Below are positions 7,767 to 17,846 of a DNA stretch of 64,000 bases, in pieces. A program made the translations under genes and the position numbers. The DNA comes from Sabulicella rubraurantiaca. GTDB taxonomy: Bacteria > Pseudomonadota > Alphaproteobacteria > Acetobacterales > Acetobacteraceae. Where the stretch lies: contig NZ_JAFEUU010000013.1 of the NCBI RefSeq assembly GCF_017355885.1, positions 47,183 to 111,182 on the forward strand, read 5' to 3'. How positions within the stretch are numbered: the first letter of the stretch is position 1; every line of letters begins with the position of its first letter. Under the pieces are notes generated by a model. That model was not told the DNA's origin and searched no databases. It saw nothing but the letters and a program-made list of their open reading frames with translations.

Positions 7767-8540
7767 ATGGCCTTCGAGATGATCCTGACCGAGACGCATG
7801 GCCGCACGGCCCTGATCCGCCTCAACCGCCCGCAGGCGCTGAACGCCCTGTGCGACGGGCTGATGGCGGAGATGGCCGAGGCCCTGGCCGGGTTCGACCG
7901 GGACGACAACATCGCGGCCATCGTCATCACGGGCAGCGAGAAGGCCTTCGCCGCGGGCGCCGACATCAAGGAGATGAAGGACCGCACCTTCCCCGGCGTG
8001 CTGGCCGAGGATTTCATCGGCAAGTGGGAGGCGGTGACGACGATCCGCAAGCCGGTGATCGCGGCCGTCGCGGGCTTCGCCCTGGGCGGCGGCTGCGAGC
8101 TGGCGATGATGTGCGACATGATCATCGCCGCCGACACGGCGAAGTTCGGCCAGCCCGAGATCAACCTGGGCATCATCCCCGGCGCCGGAGGCACGCAGCG
8201 CCTGACACGCGCCGTGGGCAAGAGCAAGGCGATGGACCTGGTGCTGACCGGCCGCATGATGGACGCGCAGGAGGCGGAGCGCGCCGGCCTCGTCGCCCGC
8301 ATCGTCCCGGCCGCCGACCTCCTCACGGAGGCGCTGAAGGTCGCAGAGAAGATCGGCCAGCTCTCCGGCCCCTCCGTCGCCACCGCGAAGCAGGCGGTCA
8401 ACGTCGCCTTCGAGACGACGCTGCGCGAGGGGGTGCGCTTCGAGCGCGGCGTTTTCTATGCCCTCTTTGCCACGGAAGATCAGAAGGAAGGCATGGGCGC
8501 CTTTGCCGAGAAGCGGAAGCCCGCCTTCCGCAACCGCTGA
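7767..8540 (+). CDS. Enoyl-CoA hydratase (crotonase family)
   Basis: 257 residues from ATG 7767. The oxyanion-hole motif AAGADIKEM is near residue 65. Both catalytic glutamates of short-chain enoyl-CoA hydratase are present: [11 protein letters not shown] and [19 protein letters not shown]. It adds water to trans-2-enoyl-CoA in fatty acid or phenylacetate breakdown; the exact chain preference is not visible. The order mutM-ech-rpsT-dnaA is a conserved alphaproteobacterial neighbourhood, so its place here is syntenic rather than functional. Confidence 0.93.
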   Translation: MAFEMILTETHGRTALIRLNRPQALNALCDGLMAEMAEALAGFDRDDNIAAIVITGSEKAFAAGADIKEMKDRTFPGVLAEDFIGKWEAVTTIRKPVIAAVAGFALGGGCELAMMCDMIIAADTAKFGQPEINLGIIPGAGGTQRLTRAVGKSKAMDLVLTGRMMDAQEAERAGLVARIVPAADLLTEALKVAEKIGQLSGPSVATAKQAVNVAFETTLREGVRFERGVFYALFATEDQKEGMGAFAEKRKPAFRNR

Positions 8541-8552
8541 GGCACCGTGCGC

Positions 8553-8581
8553 TTGACGCGGCGGGGCAGGGGTCCTAGAAC
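8553..8581 (+). promoter_or_regulatory. Candidate sigma-70 promoter for rpsT
   Basis: TTGACG at 8553-8558 and TAGAAC at 8576-8581 are separated by 17 bases, in the 106-bp gap before rpsT. Both boxes are close to the consensus and the position leaves a 60-base leader. Confidence 0.55.
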
Positions 8582-8646
8582 CCCGGCCTCCCGCGGCGGG
8601 CAAGTCCCGCTCCCGTACACTCAAGAAGCAAGTTCACCGATCGCCC

Positions 8647-8922
8647 ATGGCCAACACCGCTTCCGCGCGCAAGCGCATCCGCCAGACCGAGAAGCGCACC
8701 GAGCGCAACCGCATGCGCCGTTCGCGCGTGCGGACCTTCCTCCGGAAGGTTGAGCTGGCCCTGGCCGGTGGCAACAAGGAAGAGGCGCAGTCCGCCTTCC
8801 AGGCGGCGGCGCCCGAGATGCAGCGCGCCGTGACCAAGGGTGTGCTGCACCGCAACACCGTGGCCCGCAAGCTGTCGCGCCTGTCCGCCCGTATCAAGGC
8901 GGCAGCGCCCAAGACGGCCTGA
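8647..8922 (+). CDS. rpsT: 30S ribosomal protein S20
   Basis: 91 residues, rich in Lys/Arg, beginning [20 protein letters not shown], the conserved S20 N terminus, and ending with the KLSRLSARI helix and Ala/Lys tail. S20 binds 16S rRNA early in 30S assembly. It has its own candidate promoter and lies between ech and dnaA, the usual alphaproteobacterial site. A near-perfect palindrome follows 30 bases after the stop. Confidence 0.97.
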   Translation: MANTASARKRIRQTEKRTERNRMRRSRVRTFLRKVELALAGGNKEEAQSAFQAAAPEMQRAVTKGVLHRNTVARKLSRLSARIKAAAPKTA

Positions 8923-8952
8923 TTCCAGCCAAGTAACCATCGGCGAAGCTGC

Positions 8953-8986
8953 AATCACCGGTAAGCCAACTGGCTTTCCGGTGATT
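8953..8986. terminator. 34-bp near-perfect palindrome between rpsT and dnaA
   Basis: Left arm AATCACCGGTAAGCCA (8953-8968) matches the inverse of 8971-8986 with one mismatch and a two-base centre. A hairpin would need some opening of the centre. It may end or protect the rpsT mRNA; there is no T-run, so a role as a protein-binding site near the dnaA promoter is an alternative. The rest of the 232-bp gap holds one DnaA box and a T7 run at 9072-9078. Confidence 0.6.
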
Positions 8987-9051
8987 TCGCTTGCCTGCGT
9001 TGTAACCCTTCTGAAACGCGTCTTGTTTGCCACAGGTCCCGTCTCTCCCCG

Positions 9052-9060
9052 TTATCCACA
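9052..9060 (+). promoter_or_regulatory. DnaA box
   Basis: Exact TTATCCACA, the consensus DnaA box, 95 bases upstream of the dnaA start. Only one perfect copy is seen in the gap, so it fits dnaA autoregulation at least as well as a full origin. Confidence 0.75.
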
Positions 9061-9154
9061 GGGGGGAGGCGTTTTTTTCCGGGGCCGAACGCGTTAGCCT
9101 GACCAGAAGGGACCCTTGGCATCTCGCCGAGGGTGGTGCTGTCGAAAGGGGCCG

Positions 9155-10624
9155 ATGAGCGGAATGGAGACAGCGCCGGACGATTTCTCCCACCTTGGGG
9201 CCGAAGCCGTTTCCGTTGCGGCCGGTGACCTGTCCACCGCCTGGGCCCGCATCCGCGGCCGGCTGCGGCAGGAAGTGGGGGATGTCGAGTACCGGACCTG
9301 GCTGCGCCAGATGACGCTCCAGGGCGTCGAGGACGGCACGGCCCTCATCTCCCTGCCGACCCGCTTCCTGCGCGACTGGGTGCGCGACCATTACGGCGAT
9401 CGCCTGCGCCTGCTGGTCCAGGCCGAGATGCCGGGGATGCGCGGCGTCGAGCTTCGCGTCGCCTCCGCCCGCCCTGCTGCGGCCGAAGCCGCCACCCCCG
9501 CCGAGGCGCCGCTGGCGGAGAGCCTCCTGGTCCCGCCCGCGCCTCCGCCCGCCATGGCCGTCCCGGCCGCCGCGAGCAACGGGGCAGGGGGGAATGAGTG
9601 GGTCGCGCCGCTCGACCCGCGCTACACCTTCGACACCTTCGTGGTGGGCAAGCCCAACGAGTTCGCCCATGCCTGCGCCCGCCGCGTCGCCGAGGCGCCG
9701 GCCATGGCAGGGTTCAACCCGCTCTTCCTCTATGGCGGGGTGGGGCTGGGCAAGACGCACCTGATGCACGCCATCGCCTGGGCGCTGCGCGAGGGGAACC
9801 CGCACCTCCCGGTCGCCTACATGTCGGCCGAGAAGTTCATGTACCGCTTCATCGCCGCGCTGCGCTCGCACAATACGACGGAGTTCAAGACCCAGCTCCG
9901 CTCCGTGCAGGTGCTGATGGTGGACGACCTGCAGTTCCTGATCGGCAAGGACAACACGCAGGAAGAGTTCTTCCACACCTTCAACGCGCTGATCGATGCC
10001 GGCAAGCAGATCATCCTTTCCGCCGACAAGGCGCCGACCGACCTTTCCGGCATCGAGGACCGCCTGCGGACGCGACTTTCCGCCGGCATCGTGGCCGACC
10101 TTCACGCCACCACCTATGAGCTGCGCCTGTCCATCCTCCAGGCCAAGGCGCACGATGCCGGCGTGGAGATCCCGCCGCGGGTGCTGGAGTTGCTGGCCCG
10201 CAAGATCGCCTCCAACGTGCGCGACCTGGAGGGGGCGCTGAACCGCCTCGTCGCCCATGCCCAGCTCTTCGGGCGGCCGATCACGCTGGAAACCGCGCCG
10301 GAGGTGCTGGCGGACATCCTGCGCTCCCATGATCGCAAGCTGTCCATCGACGACATCCAGCGCAAGGTGGCCGAGCACTACAACATGCGCCTGACCGAGA
10401 TGGCCTCGGCCCGCCGCTCCCGCGCCGTGGCGCGGCCGCGCCAGGTGGCGATGTACCTGTCAAAGCAGCTGACCCAGCGCTCCCTGCCCGAGATCGGCCG
10501 GAAATTCGGCAACCGGGACCACACGACGGTGCTGCACGCGGTGAACAAGGTGACCGAGCTCATGGAGGCGGACGCCGCCTTCGCCGAGGAGGTCACGCTG
10601 ATCCGCAAGATGCTCGAGACCTGA
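9155..10624 (+). CDS. dnaA: Chromosomal replication initiator protein DnaA
   Basis: 489 residues from ATG 9155, which has AAAGGGG just upstream. Domain I ([22 protein letters not shown] form) spans about residues 25-105, an Ala/Pro linker follows to about 150, then the AAA+ domain has [16 protein letters not shown] near 193 and Walker [11 protein letters not shown] near 255. Domain IV ends with the DNA-binding signature [15 protein letters not shown] near 455. It opens the origin with ATP. An upstream in-frame ATG at 9116 adds 13 unlikely residues. dnaN follows 96 bases later. Confidence 0.97.
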   Translation: MSGMETAPDDFSHLGAEAVSVAAGDLSTAWARIRGRLRQEVGDVEYRTWLRQMTLQGVEDGTALISLPTRFLRDWVRDHYGDRLRLLVQAEMPGMRGVELRVASARPAAAEAATPAEAPLAESLLVPPAPPPAMAVPAAASNGAGGNEWVAPLDPRYTFDTFVVGKPNEFAHACARRVAEAPAMAGFNPLFLYGGVGLGKTHLMHAIAWALREGNPHLPVAYMSAEKFMYRFIAALRSHNTTEFKTQLRSVQVLMVDDLQFLIGKDNTQEEFFHTFNALIDAGKQIILSADKAPTDLSGIEDRLRTRLSAGIVADLHATTYELRLSILQAKAHDAGVEIPPRVLELLARKIASNVRDLEGALNRLVAHAQLFGRPITLETAPEVLADILRSHDRKLSIDDIQRKVAEHYNMRLTEMASARRSRAVARPRQVAMYLSKQLTQRSLPEIGRKFGNRDHTTVLHAVNKVTELMEADAAFAEEVTLIRKMLET

Positions 10625-10629
10625 GCAGG

Positions 10630-10646
10630 GGGGCGCAGCGCGCCCC
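10630..10646. terminator. Short hairpin between dnaA and dnaN
   Basis: GGGGCGC (10630-10636) pairs with GCGCCCC (10640-10646) around AGC, six bases after the dnaA stop. No T-run follows; it may attenuate or process the dnaA-dnaN transcript. Confidence 0.35.
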
Positions 10647-10720
10647 TTGGGGCCGCAAGGCCTTCCTGCTAAAGGGAATCCGGAAAATCGGCACGAGAAG
10701 TCTCTGGGGGACAGGGCACC

Positions 10721-11848
10721 ATGAAGTTCAGCGTCGAGCGCGCCATCCTGCTCAAGGCCCTGGCCCACACGCAGTCGGTGGTGGAGAAGCGCAACACCAT
10801 CCCCATCCTCGCCAATGTCCTGCTGGATGCGCGCGAAGGCGGTCTGAAGCTGACGGCCACCGACATGGAGATCGCCATCGTCGAGGAAGTGCCCGGCGTG
10901 CAGGTCAGCCGCCCCGGCCGCACCACCGCCCCGGCCGCGACTCTGTATGAGATCGTCCGCAAGCTGCCCGACAGCGCGACGATCGAGCTGGACCACAAGG
11001 GCGGTGACGCGCCGCTCGCCCTGCGCGCGGGCCGTTTCCAGACCAGCCTCTCCGTCCTGCCGGTCGAGGACTACCCGGCCATGACCGAGGGGGCGCTGCC
11101 GCACGGTTTCCGCCTGGAGGCGGCGCGTCTGCGCGGCCTGATCGACCGCACGCGTTTCGCCATCTCGACCGAGGAGACGCGCTACTACCTGAACGGCATC
11201 TACCTCCACGCCGCCGAGGTTGAGGGCCGCAAGGTGCTGCGCGCCGCCGCGACGGACGGGCACCGCCTCGCCCGCGTGGAAGAGGACTTGCCCGAGGGCG
11301 CGGGCGGGATGCCCGGCGTCATCATCCCGCGCAAGACCGTGGCCGAGCTTCGCAAGCTGGCCGAGGAGACGCGGGACGAGGTCGAGATCCGCCTCTCCGA
11401 GACCAAGATCTCCTTCCGCATAGGGCCGGTCGTGCTCACCTCCAAGCTGATCGACGGCACCTTCCCGGATTATGAGCGCGTCATTCCCAAGGCGAATGAC
11501 AAGGTGATGGAGGTGGACACCAAGGGCTTCGCCCAGGCGGTGGACCGCGTGGCCGCCATCTCCAGCGAGCGTTCCCGCCCGGTGAAGCTCTCCCTCGGCA
11601 AGGACTACCTGGAACTGACGGCCAACAGCGCCGAGGCCGGCAATGCGCGGGAGGAGCTGGACGGGGACCTCGTCCGCTACGACGCCGCGCCGCTGGAGAT
11701 CGGCTTCCAGGCCCGCTACCTCGCCGACATCACCGGCCAGGTCGGGGAGACGCTGGTCTTCCGCTTCTCCGATGGCTCCGCCCCCACGGTGGTGCAGGAC
11801 AAGGCGGATGACGCCGCGCTCTATGTCCTGATGCCGATGCGCGTGTAG
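10721..11848 (+). CDS. dnaN: DNA polymerase III beta sliding clamp
   Basis: 375 residues, the normal clamp length, starting MKFSVERAILLKALAHTQSVVEKRNTIPI in form (conserved N terminus). Three repeated clamp domains follow, with TRFAISTEETRYYLNGIYL near residue 145 and the C-terminal YVLMPMRV tail typical of DnaN. The ring of two copies holds Pol III on DNA and is the platform for RegIA/Hda-type regulation of DnaA. A GGGGGACAG element precedes the ATG. It lies between dnaA and recF as in most bacteria. Confidence 0.97.
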   Translation: MKFSVERAILLKALAHTQSVVEKRNTIPILANVLLDAREGGLKLTATDMEIAIVEEVPGVQVSRPGRTTAPAATLYEIVRKLPDSATIELDHKGGDAPLALRAGRFQTSLSVLPVEDYPAMTEGALPHGFRLEAARLRGLIDRTRFAISTEETRYYLNGIYLHAAEVEGRKVLRAAATDGHRLARVEEDLPEGAGGMPGVIIPRKTVAELRKLAEETRDEVEIRLSETKISFRIGPVVLTSKLIDGTFPDYERVIPKANDKVMEVDTKGFAQAVDRVAAISSERSRPVKLSLGKDYLELTANSAEAGNAREELDGDLVRYDAAPLEIGFQARYLADITGQVGETLVFRFSDGSAPTVVQDKADDAALYVLMPMRV

Positions 11849-11918
11849 CGCCACGGCGTTGCTGCGAAATGCAGCGGGGATCCCCATATACGGGCATTGA
11901 TCCTCGCAACGGGCGCCA

Positions 11919-11943
11919 CCCGGCGAAGCCACGCTTCGCCGGG
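11919..11943. terminator. Hairpin in the recF leader
   Basis: CCCGGCGAAG (11919-11928) and CTTCGCCGGG (11934-11943) form a perfect 10-bp stem with loop CCACG, 17 bases before the recF TTG start. It could end part of the dnaN transcript or lower recF translation. A small GGGGATCCCC palindrome lies at 11876-11885 in the same gap. Confidence 0.5.
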
Positions 11944-11960
11944 CCGCCGAAGGCGTCTGG

Positions 11961-13103
11961 TTGGACACTTCCCCCGAACTTCCCATTCCCCGTCTCACCC
12001 GGCTGCGGCTGACCCGGTTCCGCTCCTACCTCGCGGCGGAGTTCCGGCTGGGCGGGCGTCTGGTGCTGCTCACCGGACCGAACGGCGCCGGCAAGACCAA
12101 TCTGCTGGAGGCGATCAGCCTGCTCGCCCCCGGGCGCGGGCTGCGCGGCGCGCGTCTGTCCGACGTGGCGATGCGCGGCGCCCCCTCTTGGGCCGTGTCC
12201 GGCCGCTTCGAGGACGGGGCCGGGGGGTTCGAGGTCGGCACCGGCGCGCTGGATGAGGCGACGGCAGAACGCCGGGCCTTCCGCTTGGATGGCGAGAAGC
12301 TTCCGACCCAGGCCGAGCTGGCGGAGCGCCTCGCCATGGTCTGGCTGACCCCGCAGCAGGACCGGCTCTTCGGCGATCCGGCCAGTGCCCGCCGCCGCTT
12401 CCTGGACCGCCTTGTCCTGGCCTTCGAGCCACGCCACGCGCGGGAGGTCGGCGCCTATGAGCGCGCCATGGCCCATCGCAACCGCCTCCTCGCCGAAGGC
12501 GGAGCAGACCCGGCCTGGTTGGGCGGGCTGGAGGAGGCGTTGGCCCGGCACGGCACTGCCATCGCCGCGGCGCGCCGGGCACTGGTGGGGCGGCTGGATC
12601 AGGCACTGGAAGGCGGGGTGGCAGGGGCCTTCCCGGCCGCCCGCCTAGCCCTGGAATGCCCGGCAGCCGGCCTCCTGGACACCATGCCCGCGCTGGAGGC
12701 CGAGGAGGCGCTGCGCGAGGGGCTGCGCGAAGGCAGGCGGCGCGACGCCGCCGCCGGCGCCACCCTGACCGGCCCGCACCGCGCCGACCTGCTCTTCACC
12801 CATGCGGAGAAGGACCTGCCCGCCGCCCTGTGCTCCACGGGCGAGCAGAAGGCGTTGCTGGTCTCCACCGTCCTGGCCCATGCCGGGCTGATGACGGCGC
12901 TGCGCGGCACCGCCCCCCTCCTGTTGCTTGACGAGGCGGGGGCGCATCTGGATTCCGGGCGCCGGCGGGCCCTGGTCGGGGCGCTGGCGGCCCTGCCGGT
13001 CCAGGCCTTCCTGACGGGGACGGAGTCGGCGGCCTTCGCGGGGGCGGAAATCGAGCATTTCCTTGTGGAATCGGGGGAAATCCGACCGGCCCCCCTGCCG
13101 TAA
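11961..13103 (+). CDS. recF: DNA replication and repair protein RecF
   Basis: 380 residues. The SMC-like ATPase core is clear: LRLTRFRSY at residues 13-21, Walker A TGPNGAGKTNLLEAI near 38, signature CSTGEQKALLVS near 290 and Walker B LLLLDEAGAHLD near 317. RecF loads RecA at gaps with RecO and RecR. The start is TTG 11961; no ATG or GTG fits before the conserved N terminus. The rare start and the hairpin just before it suggest low expression, as is usual for recF. gyrB follows after 55 bases. Confidence 0.94.
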   Translation: MDTSPELPIPRLTRLRLTRFRSYLAAEFRLGGRLVLLTGPNGAGKTNLLEAISLLAPGRGLRGARLSDVAMRGAPSWAVSGRFEDGAGGFEVGTGALDEATAERRAFRLDGEKLPTQAELAERLAMVWLTPQQDRLFGDPASARRRFLDRLVLAFEPRHAREVGAYERAMAHRNRLLAEGGADPAWLGGLEEALARHGTAIAAARRALVGRLDQALEGGVAGAFPAARLALECPAAGLLDTMPALEAEEALREGLREGRRRDAAAGATLTGPHRADLLFTHAEKDLPAALCSTGEQKALLVSTVLAHAGLMTALRGTAPLLLLDEAGAHLDSGRRRALVGALAALPVQAFLTGTESAAFAGAEIEHFLVESGEIRPAPLP

Positions 13104-13125
13104 CCCCCCCCGCAATGCCATATAA

Positions 13126-15588
<2,463 letters not shown>

Positions 15589-15602
15589 GGCCCCGCAAAG
15601 CG

Positions 15603-15640
15603 AAAGCCCCGCCCGAGGATGAACCTCGGACGGGGCTTTT
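15603..15640. terminator. Bidirectional terminator after gyrB, abutting tRNA-His
   Basis: AAAGCCCCG (15603-15611) pairs with CGGGGCTTT (15631-15639), and inner CCGAGG with CCTCGG; loop ATGAA, one C-A mismatch between the two segments. A T4 end on the plus strand serves gyrB; the opposite direction serves the tRNA, whose CCA overlaps the last base. Confidence 0.85.
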
Positions 15641-15716
15641 GGGGCGATCGACGGGACTCGAACCCGCGACATCCAAGACCACAACCTGGCGCTCTACCAA
15701 CTGAGCTACGACCGCC
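15640..15716 (-). tRNA. tRNA-His (GTG anticodon)
   Basis: Read on the minus strand, the acceptor GCGGTCG (15715-15709) pairs with CGATCGC (15650-15644). The D arm is GCTCAGTTGGTAGAGC, the anticodon stem CCAGG/CTTGG encloses TTGTGGT with anticodon GTG, and the T arm is GCGGGTTCGAGTCCCGT. G-1 is encoded at 15716, discriminator C73 at 15643 and CCA at 15642-15640. G-1:C73 is the classical histidine identity pair. Confidence 0.95.
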
Positions 15717-15728
15717 GCAGTGGGGCGC

Positions 15729-15757
15729 TGGATAGTCCCCGCGCCCCCAAGCGTCAA
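15729..15757 (-). promoter_or_regulatory. Promoter of tRNA-His
   Basis: On the minus strand TTGACG (15757-15752) and TATCCA (15734-15729) are 17 bases apart, and the -10 ends 12 bases before the mature tRNA. The -35 touches the stop codon of the upstream gene. Confidence 0.65.
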
Positions 15758-16081
15758 CTACTCCTCCCAGCGAACCTTCGTGAAGTCGGCGGGCATCAGC
15801 AGCTTGCTTTCCTGGGTGGCGATGAAGGGCCGCACCTTCGCCAGGTAGTCCAGCCAGTTCTGTTGCGCGAAGAGCTTGGCGCGACGCTCGGCGCGCTCCT
15901 CGAAGGATTCGTAGGCCCACATGTGGATCACCTGGTTCAGCGGCCCGAACTCGGTGGTGTAGTAGCCGACGAGGCGGCCCAGGATGGGCTTCTGGATGGC
16001 CAGCCCTTCGGCGGCATAGGCCTTTACGTAGTTCCCGATCGTGCCGGGATGCATGGTGTAGATGCGTTGCTCGACGATCAT
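15758..16081 (-). CDS. NIPSNAP-family protein
   Basis: 107 residues of the NIPSNAP type (ferredoxin-like dimeric alpha-beta barrel): MIVEQRIYTMHPGTIGNY at the start, then a Tyr-rich central strand (GYYTTEFGPLNQVIHMWAYES) whose two halves are typical, and a C-terminal helix. The family has no agreed enzyme activity; members sit near dehydrogenase or catabolic genes. It is 98 bases downstream of the ferredoxin-NADP reductase gene on the same strand, so co-transcription is possible. GGAGAGG-like purines precede the ATG. Confidence 0.82.
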   Translation of the reverse strand: MIVEQRIYTMHPGTIGNYVKAYAAEGLAIQKPILGRLVGYYTTEFGPLNQVIHMWAYESFEERAERRAKLFAQQNWLDYLAKVRPFIATQESKLLMPADFTKVRWEE

Positions 16082-16179
16082 CGTCCTCTCCCTCGCTGGC
16101 CGGTCGCGCCCCGGGAAGGGGCGGCGCGGTGCTTCCCGTTCTGGCAGGAAGCGCCCGCGTCGCGGAGAGGGGGGCGGCG

Positions 16180-16986
16180 CTATTTCGTGACGAAGGCCTT
16201 CTCGACCACGAAGGTGCCCGGCTCGCTGTTGTTGCCCTCGACGAAGCCGCGGGCTTCCAGCAGCGCCTTGCAGTCGGCGTTCATCGCCTCGCTGCCGCAG
16301 ATCATCACCCGGTCCTGCGCGGGATCCAGCGTCTCGACGCCCGCCTCGCGCTCCGCCGCGCCGGTCTCCAGACGGGCCGTGATGCGGCCCTGGACGGGGA
16401 AGGGCTCGCGCGTCACGGCGGGCAGGTAGACCAGCTTCTCGCGAACGAAATCGCCCAGCAGCTCATGGTCGCGCAGCTCGCCCGTGATGTAGTCGCGATA
16501 GGCCAGCTCCTTCACCTCGCGCACCGTGTGCGCCAGGATGATGCGGTCGTAGCGCTCATACACTTCCGGGTCGCGGATCAGCGACATGAAGGGGGCGATG
16601 CCGGTGCCGGTCGCCAGGAACCACAGGTTCCGTCCGGGCAGCAGGTTGTCCGGGATCAGCGTTCCCACTGGCTTGCGGCCGATCAGCACCTTCTCACCCA
16701 CCTGGATGTGCTGGAGGCGGGAGGTGAGGGGGCCGTCCTGCACCTTGATGGACAGGAACTCCAGGTGGCCCTCCCAGGCGGGGGAGACCATGGAATAGGC
16801 CCGCACCAGCGGCTTGCCGTTCACCACCAGCCCAATCATCGCGAACTGGCCCGAGGTGAAGCGCAGGGCCGGGTCGCGCGTGCAGGTGAAGGAGAACAGG
16901 CTGCCGGTCCAGTGATGGACGGAGGTCACCTCCTCGGCGAAGAAGCCGGGGGGGGCGGCGGCGATCGGGTCGTAGGCGATGTCCAT
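16180..16986 (-). CDS. fpr: Ferredoxin--NADP(+) reductase
   Basis: 268 residues, typical of the short bacterial FPR class. The FAD motif is RAYSMVSP near residue 62, followed by GPLTSRLQHIQVGE. The NADP domain has FLATGTGIAPFMSLIRDP near 122 and MICGSEAMNADC near 225, and it ends VEKAFVTK, close to the usual VEKAFVE tail. It passes electrons between NADPH and ferredoxin or flavodoxin, often in redox-stress defence. Start ATG 16984-16986 gives the standard N terminus. It is divergent from the GNAT gene with 56 bases between. Confidence 0.93.
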   Translation of the reverse strand: MDIAYDPIAAAPPGFFAEEVTSVHHWTGSLFSFTCTRDPALRFTSGQFAMIGLVVNGKPLVRAYSMVSPAWEGHLEFLSIKVQDGPLTSRLQHIQVGEKVLIGRKPVGTLIPDNLLPGRNLWFLATGTGIAPFMSLIRDPEVYERYDRIILAHTVREVKELAYRDYITGELRDHELLGDFVREKLVYLPAVTREPFPVQGRITARLETGAAEREAGVETLDPAQDRVMICGSEAMNADCKALLEARGFVEGNNSEPGTFVVEKAFVTK

Positions 16987-17042
16987 GGCCCTGGGGTTTT
17001 GCGGCCCGTGACGCCGGCGCGCAAGCGGGGCAACCTGTTTCC

Positions 17043-17750
17043 ATGGAATACCAGCCCCCCGCCGACCCCGCGACCGACCCCCCCGTAGGGCCGGTGGTGG
17101 ACCCGACGCCCCGCCCCATCCCGGCCCGCATCCCGCATCGCGGCTGCGCCGTGACGCTGGAACCGCTGCATGTGCGCCACGCGGCGGAACTCTGGCAGGC
17201 GGCGCAGACGGATCGCTCGGGCGCGGGCTGGGCTTATCTTGGCTATGGTCCGTTCGGCGACGCGGCGGCGATGCGCGCCCATGTCGCCGCCTTTGCGGCC
17301 CAGCACGACCCCATGGCCTGGGCGGTTCGGCCGCATCTTTCCGGCACGGCGGATGGCTGGCTGACCCTGATGGAGATCCACCCGTCCCAGGCGCATATCG
17401 AACTGGGCCATATCTGGTTCTCGCCCCGGATGCAGCGCACCCGCGCGGCGACCGAGGCGATGTTCCTCCTGATGCGCCACGCCATGGACGATCTCGGCTA
17501 TCGGCGCCTCACCTGGAAGTGCAACGCGCTGAACGCGCCCTCGCGCCGGGCGGCGGCCCGGCTGGGCTTCACCTATGAGGGGACGCTGCGCGCGCATCTT
17601 CAGGTGAAGGGGCGGCGTCGCGACACTGCCTGGTTCTCCATCCTGGAGGAGGAGTGGCCGTCGCGGCGCGCAGCGATCGAGGCGTGGCTGGATGACGCGA
17701 ACTGGGATTCGGATGGCCGCCCCCGCGCCTCCTTGCGGCAGACGGGGTAA
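17043..17750 (+). CDS. GNAT acetyltransferase, RimJ/RimL-like
   Basis: 235 residues. After a Pro-rich N-terminal 30 residues, a GNAT fold of the RimJ/RimL/YdaF type starts at VTLEPLHVRHAAELW. The acetyl-CoA region is HIELGHIWFSPRMQRTRAATEAMFLLMRHAM in form, followed by LTWKCNALNAPSRRAAARLGFTYEG, the typical C-terminal end of these enzymes. It may acetylate a protein N terminus or a small amine; substrate unknown. The run of Pro at the N terminus is likely disordered. A short hairpin lies just after the stop. Confidence 0.85.
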   Translation: MEYQPPADPATDPPVGPVVDPTPRPIPARIPHRGCAVTLEPLHVRHAAELWQAAQTDRSGAGWAYLGYGPFGDAAAMRAHVAAFAAQHDPMAWAVRPHLSGTADGWLTLMEIHPSQAHIELGHIWFSPRMQRTRAATEAMFLLMRHAMDDLGYRRLTWKCNALNAPSRRAAARLGFTYEGTLRAHLQVKGRRRDTAWFSILEEEWPSRRAAIEAWLDDANWDSDGRPRASLRQTG

Positions 17751-17753
17751 CGG

Positions 17754-17770
17754 GCCGGGTTTGACCCGGC
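17754..17770. terminator. Short hairpin after GNAT gene
   Basis: GCCGGGT (17754-17760) and ACCCGGC (17764-17770) with loop TTG, four bases after the stop. No T-run, so weak evidence for termination. Confidence 0.4.
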
Positions 17771-17846
17771 TGACACGCGGCCGTCACGGCGCTGCAACAG
17801 GGAGGGGCTAGGCCATGCCCGGTTTCCAACCAACCGGGAGTAGTTG

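Noticed and set aside
8894..10378. 494-codon minus-strand ORF opposite dnaA
   Set aside because: It is a shadow of dnaA with no recognisable motif.
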